NCBI RefSeq assembly: GCF_011067745.1
Contig: NZ_JAAMPJ010000001.1
Coordinates: 1,536,829-1,600,828, forward strand
Direction: 5' to 3'
Source: Lentzea alba
GTDB taxonomy: Bacteria > Actinomycetota > Actinomycetes > Mycobacteriales > Pseudonocardiaceae
DNA: 64,000 nucleotides
Under the pieces are notes generated by a model, which did not search any database, was not told the origin of the DNA, and saw nothing but the letters and a program-made list of their open reading frames with translations. The position numbers and the translations under genes were made by a program. How positions within the stretch are numbered: the stretch's first letter is position 1; each line of letters opens with the position of its first letter. This document shows positions 60,700 through 64,000 of the stretch, in pieces.

Positions 60700-61380
60700 T
60701 CAGGACTCGAACTTGTAACCCAGACCCCTCACGGTCACCAGGTGCCGCGGGGCCGACGGGTCCGGTTCGATCTTCGACCGCAGCCGCTTGACGTGCACGT
60801 CCAGCGTCTTCGTGTCGCCGACGTAGTCCGCTCCCCACACGCGGTCGATCAGCTGGCCCCTGGTCAGGACGCGGCCGACGTTGCGCAGCAGGTACTCGAG
60901 GAGGTCGAACTCCTTGAGCGGCAGGCTGATGTCCTGGCCGCTGACGGTGACGACGTGGCGTTCCACGTCCATCCGCACCGGACCTGCCTCGAGGATCTGC
61001 GGGAGCAGGTCCTCGGACTCGCCGCCGCGACGCAGCACCGCGCGAATGCGGGCGATGAGCTCGCGGGCCGAGTACGGCTTGGTGACGTAGTCGTCCGCGC
61101 CGAGCTCCAGGCCGACGACCTTGTCGATCTCGCTGTCGCGTGCGGTCACCATGATCACCGGCACGGCGGAGCGCTGCCGCAGCTGCTTGCAGACGTCGGT
61201 GCCGCTCATGCCGGGGAGCATGAGGTCGAGCAGCACGATGTCGGCGCCGTTGCGGTCGAACTCCTCCAGCGCCTCCTGGCCGGTGGCGGCGAGCGCCGCG
61301 GTGAACCCTTCCTTGCGCAGCAGGAAGGCGAGCGGATCGGCGAAGGACTCCTCGTCCTCCACGATGAGCACCCTGGTCAC
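60700..61380 (-). CDS. regX3: OmpR-family response regulator RegX3
   Basis: 226 residues. The receiver domain has LIVEDEESFADPLAFLLRKE, the phosphorylated Asp52 in VLLDLMLPGMSG, and Lys in YVTKPYSARELIAR. The C-terminal winged helix has LKEFDLLEYLLRNVGRVLTR and TLDVHVKRLRSKIEPDP. In mycobacteria RegX3 controls the phosphate-starvation response with SenX3. The GTG start overlaps the senX3 stop by four bases. Confidence 0.95.
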   Translation of the reverse strand: MTRVLIVEDEESFADPLAFLLRKEGFTAALAATGQEALEEFDRNGADIVLLDLMLPGMSGTDVCKQLRQRSAVPVIMVTARDSEIDKVVGLELGADDYVTKPYSARELIARIRAVLRRGGESEDLLPQILEAGPVRMDVERHVVTVSGQDISLPLKEFDLLEYLLRNVGRVLTRGQLIDRVWGADYVGDTKTLDVHVKRLRSKIEPDPSAPRHLVTVRGLGYKFES

Positions 61381-62549
61381 AGCTCTCCTCCAGTGTCACC
61401 CGCGCCGGTCGGGACGAGGGTCGGGTTGGGTTCGGCCGCCGCGGCCGGAAGCCGCAGCGTGAAGGTGGAACCCGTTCCTGGCAGGCTCCACAGCTTCACC
61501 TCGCCGCCGTGGTTGGCGGCGACGTGCTTGACGATCGCGAGCCCCAGTCCGGTTCCGCCGGTCGCCCGCGATCGGGCCTTGTCGACGCGGTAGAACCGCT
61601 CGAAGACGCGTTGCTGCTGGTCCTCGGCGATGCCGATGCCGCGGTCGGTCACGGCGATCTCGACGTGCCCGTCCACCAGCCTCCTGCTCACCGAGACGGG
61701 ACTGCCGGGCGGCGAGTACGCGACGGCGTTGTCCAGCAGGTTCGTCAGTGCCGTGACCAGCAACGACCGGTCACCCGGCACGACGAACCCGCTCGGCTCG
61801 TCGGTGGTGATCGAGATGTTGACCGACTCGGCGGCGAGCTTGGACCGCGACAGCGCCTCGTTGATCACGACGTCGATCTCGGTGTCGCTGAGCTCCGGCA
61901 GCTTCTCCGCGCCCTGCAGGCGGGACAGCGCGATCAGCTCGGTGACGAGCGTGCCGAGGCGGGTGGCCTCCTGCATGATCTTCGCGCTGAACCGGCGGAC
62001 CTCGTCCTGGTCGTCGCTCGCGTCCAGCACGGCCTCCGCCAGCAGCGCGAGGGCCCCGACCGGGGTCTTGAGCTCGTGGCTGACGTTCGCCACGAAGTCG
62101 CGTCGCGTCTTCTCCAGCCGCACCGACTCCGACTCGTCCGTGGCGTCGACGACGGTGAAGTCCTCGATGAGCAGCCGGACCTCGGCGTGCACGGCCTCCG
62201 GCTGCCGCCCGGTCCGGTAGCCCTCCAACGGCGAGAGGTCGACGTACACGACCTCGTTGCTGTTGCGGACGCCCTCGGCGGCCTTGCGCGCCCGGTCGTC
62301 GACGCGGTTGTTGCGCACGATCCCGAGGTGTTCCGCGCGGGGGTTGTGCAACACGACGTCGCCGAAGTGGTTGAGCACCACGATGCCGTCGTGCGAGTCG
62401 TGCACGATCTGCTGGATCAGGTCGGCGACCGTGAGGCCTTCCGGCTTCTTGGGGTGCCGTGGAGCGGTGAACCGGCCGATGAAGAAAGCGGCCATCGCGC
62501 CGATGAGCGCGAGGCCGATCGACACAGCGAGGTAACCCGTTGTGGTCAC
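61377..62549 (-). CDS. senX3: Sensor histidine kinase SenX3
   Basis: 390 residues. An N-terminal transmembrane helix (about 5-25) precedes a PAS domain (about 40-145, with HDGIVVLNHFGDVVLHNPRA). The H-box is FVANVSHELKTPVGALALLA. ATP-binding boxes follow (NLLDNAVAYSPPGSPVSV, DRGIGIAEDQQQRVFERFYR, GGTGLGLAIVKHVAANHGG). It phosphorylates RegX3 in phosphate limitation. Only one membrane helix is clear, so the sensing is probably internal. The start is GTG with TACCAT seven bases upstream. Confidence 0.94.
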   Translation of the reverse strand: MTTTGYLAVSIGLALIGAMAAFFIGRFTAPRHPKKPEGLTVADLIQQIVHDSHDGIVVLNHFGDVVLHNPRAEHLGIVRNNRVDDRARKAAEGVRNSNEVVYVDLSPLEGYRTGRQPEAVHAEVRLLIEDFTVVDATDESESVRLEKTRRDFVANVSHELKTPVGALALLAEAVLDASDDQDEVRRFSAKIMQEATRLGTLVTELIALSRLQGAEKLPELSDTEIDVVINEALSRSKLAAESVNISITTDEPSGFVVPGDRSLLVTALTNLLDNAVAYSPPGSPVSVSRRLVDGHVEIAVTDRGIGIAEDQQQRVFERFYRVDKARSRATGGTGLGLAIVKHVAANHGGEVKLWSLPGTGSTFTLRLPAAAAEPNPTLVPTGAGDTGGEL

Positions 62550-62556
62550 GAAGCGA

Positions 62557-62562
62557 ATGGTA
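62557..62562 (-). promoter_or_regulatory. Leaderless-type -10 hexamer for senX3
   Basis: TACCAT on the minus strand lies seven bases before the GTG at 62549. Confidence 0.5.
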
Positions 62563-62681
62563 AGCAGCTCAGAGGTGTCTTGGCCTAGTGCGAGAGCGTG
62601 AACCGTGATACCCGCGACACCTCAGTGGACGGTTGTTCCGCCCCAGGTCAGCCACCGTTCACCCAACCGTGATGCTTCCCG

Positions 62682-62731
62682 GGAACGCGGGGGCCCCGCG
62701 TTTCCCGGGAGGAAACGCGGGGCCCCCGCGT
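62682..62731. terminator. Tandem GC palindromes after gpmA
   Basis: AACGCGGGG/CCCCGCGTT around a single G is followed, after a short spacer, by AACGCGGGG/CCCCGCGTT around a single C. It begins six bases after the gpmA stop on the minus strand and probably insulates senX3 from gpmA transcription. It is nearly identical to 32722-32771. Confidence 0.75.
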
Positions 62732-62737
62732 TACGTA

Positions 62738-63484
62738 CTAGCGGCCCTGGTTGGCGACGGCTGCGATGGCGTCCTTCGCGGCCTCGGGGTCGAGGTATTC
62801 GCCGCCCGGCTTGAGGGGCTTCAGGTCCTCGTCCAGGTCGTAGCGCAGCGGGATGCCCGTCGGGATGTTCAGGCCCGCGATGGCCTCGTCGGAGATGCCG
62901 TCGAGGTGCTTGACCAAAGCGCGCAGCGAGTTGCCGTGCGCGGCCACGAGAACGGTCTTGCCGGTGCGCAGGTCCGGCACGATCGCCTCGTCCCAGTACG
63001 GGAGCATGCGCTTGACGACGTCCAGCAGGCACTCGGTCAGCGGCAGGTCGGGGCCGAGGCCCGCGTAGCGCGGGTCGGTGTCCTGGGAGTACTCGCTGCC
63101 GGGCTCGATGGGCGGCGGCGGGGTGTCGTAGGACCGGCGCCAGAGCATGAACTGCTCCTCGCCGAACTCCTCCAGCGTCTGCTTCTTGTTCTTGCCCTGC
63201 AACGCGCCGTAGTGGCGTTCGTTGAGGCGCCAGTCGCGGCGGACCGGGATCCAGTGCCGGTCGGCGGCGTCGAGCGCCAGGTTCGCGGTCATGATCGCGC
63301 GGCGCATGAGGCTCGTGTGCAGGATCTCCGGCAGCACACCGGCTTCGCGCAGCAGCTGGCCGCCGCGGCGGGCCTCCCGCTCGCCCTTCTCCGACAGGGG
63401 AACGTCCACCCAGCCGGTGAACAGGTTCTCCGCGTTCCACGTGCTCTCGCCGTGGCGGAGCAGCACCAAGGTTCCGACAGACAT
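62738..63484 (-). CDS. gpmA: 2,3-bisphosphoglycerate-dependent phosphoglycerate mutase
   Basis: 248 residues with the catalytic His11 in [20 protein letters not shown], the substrate loop [15 protein letters not shown], and the second His in [19 protein letters not shown]. It interconverts 3- and 2-phosphoglycerate in glycolysis. It stands next to senX3-regX3 as in mycobacteria. The ATG has no clear ribosome binding site and no TANNNT at the usual distance. Confidence 0.95.
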   Translation of the reverse strand: MSVGTLVLLRHGESTWNAENLFTGWVDVPLSEKGEREARRGGQLLREAGVLPEILHTSLMRRAIMTANLALDAADRHWIPVRRDWRLNERHYGALQGKNKKQTLEEFGEEQFMLWRRSYDTPPPPIEPGSEYSQDTDPRYAGLGPDLPLTECLLDVVKRMLPYWDEAIVPDLRTGKTVLVAAHGNSLRALVKHLDGISDEAIAGLNIPTGIPLRYDLDEDLKPLKPGGEYLDPEAAKDAIAAVANQGR

Positions 63485-63554
63485 GGCAGCTAGCCTGCCA
63501 TGCCGACCCTCCTGCCGTACCCCGGCCGGTCACCGTGATCCACGCCATGGGACT

Positions 63555-63583
63555 CGCCCCCAGCAATGAACTTGCCGGGGGCG
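63555..63583 (-). terminator. Hairpin after the right-edge acyl-CoA ligase gene
   Basis: Arms CGCCCCC and GGGGGCG with a 15-base loop lie 20 bases beyond the ligase stop on the minus strand. Confidence 0.5.
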
Positions 63584-63602
63584 TCCGTCCGAGACTTGCG
63601 CG

Positions 63603-64000
<398 letters not shown>

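Overview
The window is about 70% G+C, densely coded, and comes from a high-GC actinomycete. The gene content points to the Pseudonocardiales (Lentzea, Saccharothrix or Actinosynnema relatives), but I cannot name the species. Supporting signs are the menaquinone pathway, senX3-regX3, rex-hemACD, the developmental regulators bldC and bldN/rsbN, and a type VII secretion (T7SS) substrate operon. Read from right to left, the conserved genes follow the order I recall for Mycobacterium tuberculosis Rv0489-Rv0558 (gpm1, senX3, regX3, ppx, proC, hemA, hemC, hemD, hemB, hemL, ccdA, resB, ccsA, menA, menE, menB, menD, mgtA, menG). The window is therefore a conserved chromosomal backbone with actinomycete-specific insertions.

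Layout. 1-2.4 kb: start of menG and two GT4 glycosyltransferases. 2.5-8.2 kb: an inositol-phosphatase-like gene, a membrane protein, the phenylacetyl-CoA epoxidase operon paaABCDE and a DUF3592 protein. 8.2-18.3 kb: menF, menD, menB, menE and menA, interleaved with a GrpB-like protein, a secreted M1 peptidase, a membrane protein with a candidate amyloid-signalling motif, and a secreted SH3-like protein. 18.3-24.3 kb: a six-gene overlapping operon headed by an EspC/WXG-like small protein and a 1166-residue protein with Pro/Gly-rich and His-Asp-rich (KPHD) repeats. 24.4-28.3 kb: a Cds1-like enzyme, an AsnC-type regulator, bldC and a MinD-like ATPase with decapeptide repeats. 28.4-35.3 kb: the cytochrome c maturation genes (ccdA, resB, ccsB and a TlpA-like lipoprotein), a secreted M64 peptidase, a histidine phosphatase and hemL. 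35.3-45.7 kb: a cluster of small membrane paralogues, then hemB, hemD, hemC, hemA and rex with a Rex operator, a membrane-anchored molybdopterin oxidoreductase and a glutaredoxin-like protein. 45.7-54 kb: an acyl-CoA ligase, bldN/rsbN, a HAD phosphatase, an ArsR regulator divergent from a P450-remnant/PEP-mutase fusion, an acyltransferase and an epimerase. 54.3-64 kb: a 33-residue basic protein, an excisionase-like HTH protein, proC, a thioesterase, proline dehydrogenase, ppx, regX3-senX3, gpmA and the 3' part of a second acyl-CoA ligase gene.

Together the genes make the electron-transfer apparatus (menaquinone, haem, cytochrome c) with its redox sensor Rex. They also cover phosphate sensing and polyphosphate turnover, proline turnover and developmental control. 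Many upstream genes carry TANNNT six or seven bases before the start codon and no ribosome binding site, which indicates leaderless transcripts. Genes inside operons commonly overlap by 1-4 bases. GC-rich palindromes built on ACGCGGGG recur between genes, including two copies of a 53-bp composite palindrome.

No tRNA, rRNA, insertion sequence, prophage or CRISPR array was recognised. No intergenic gap exceeds 300 bases.
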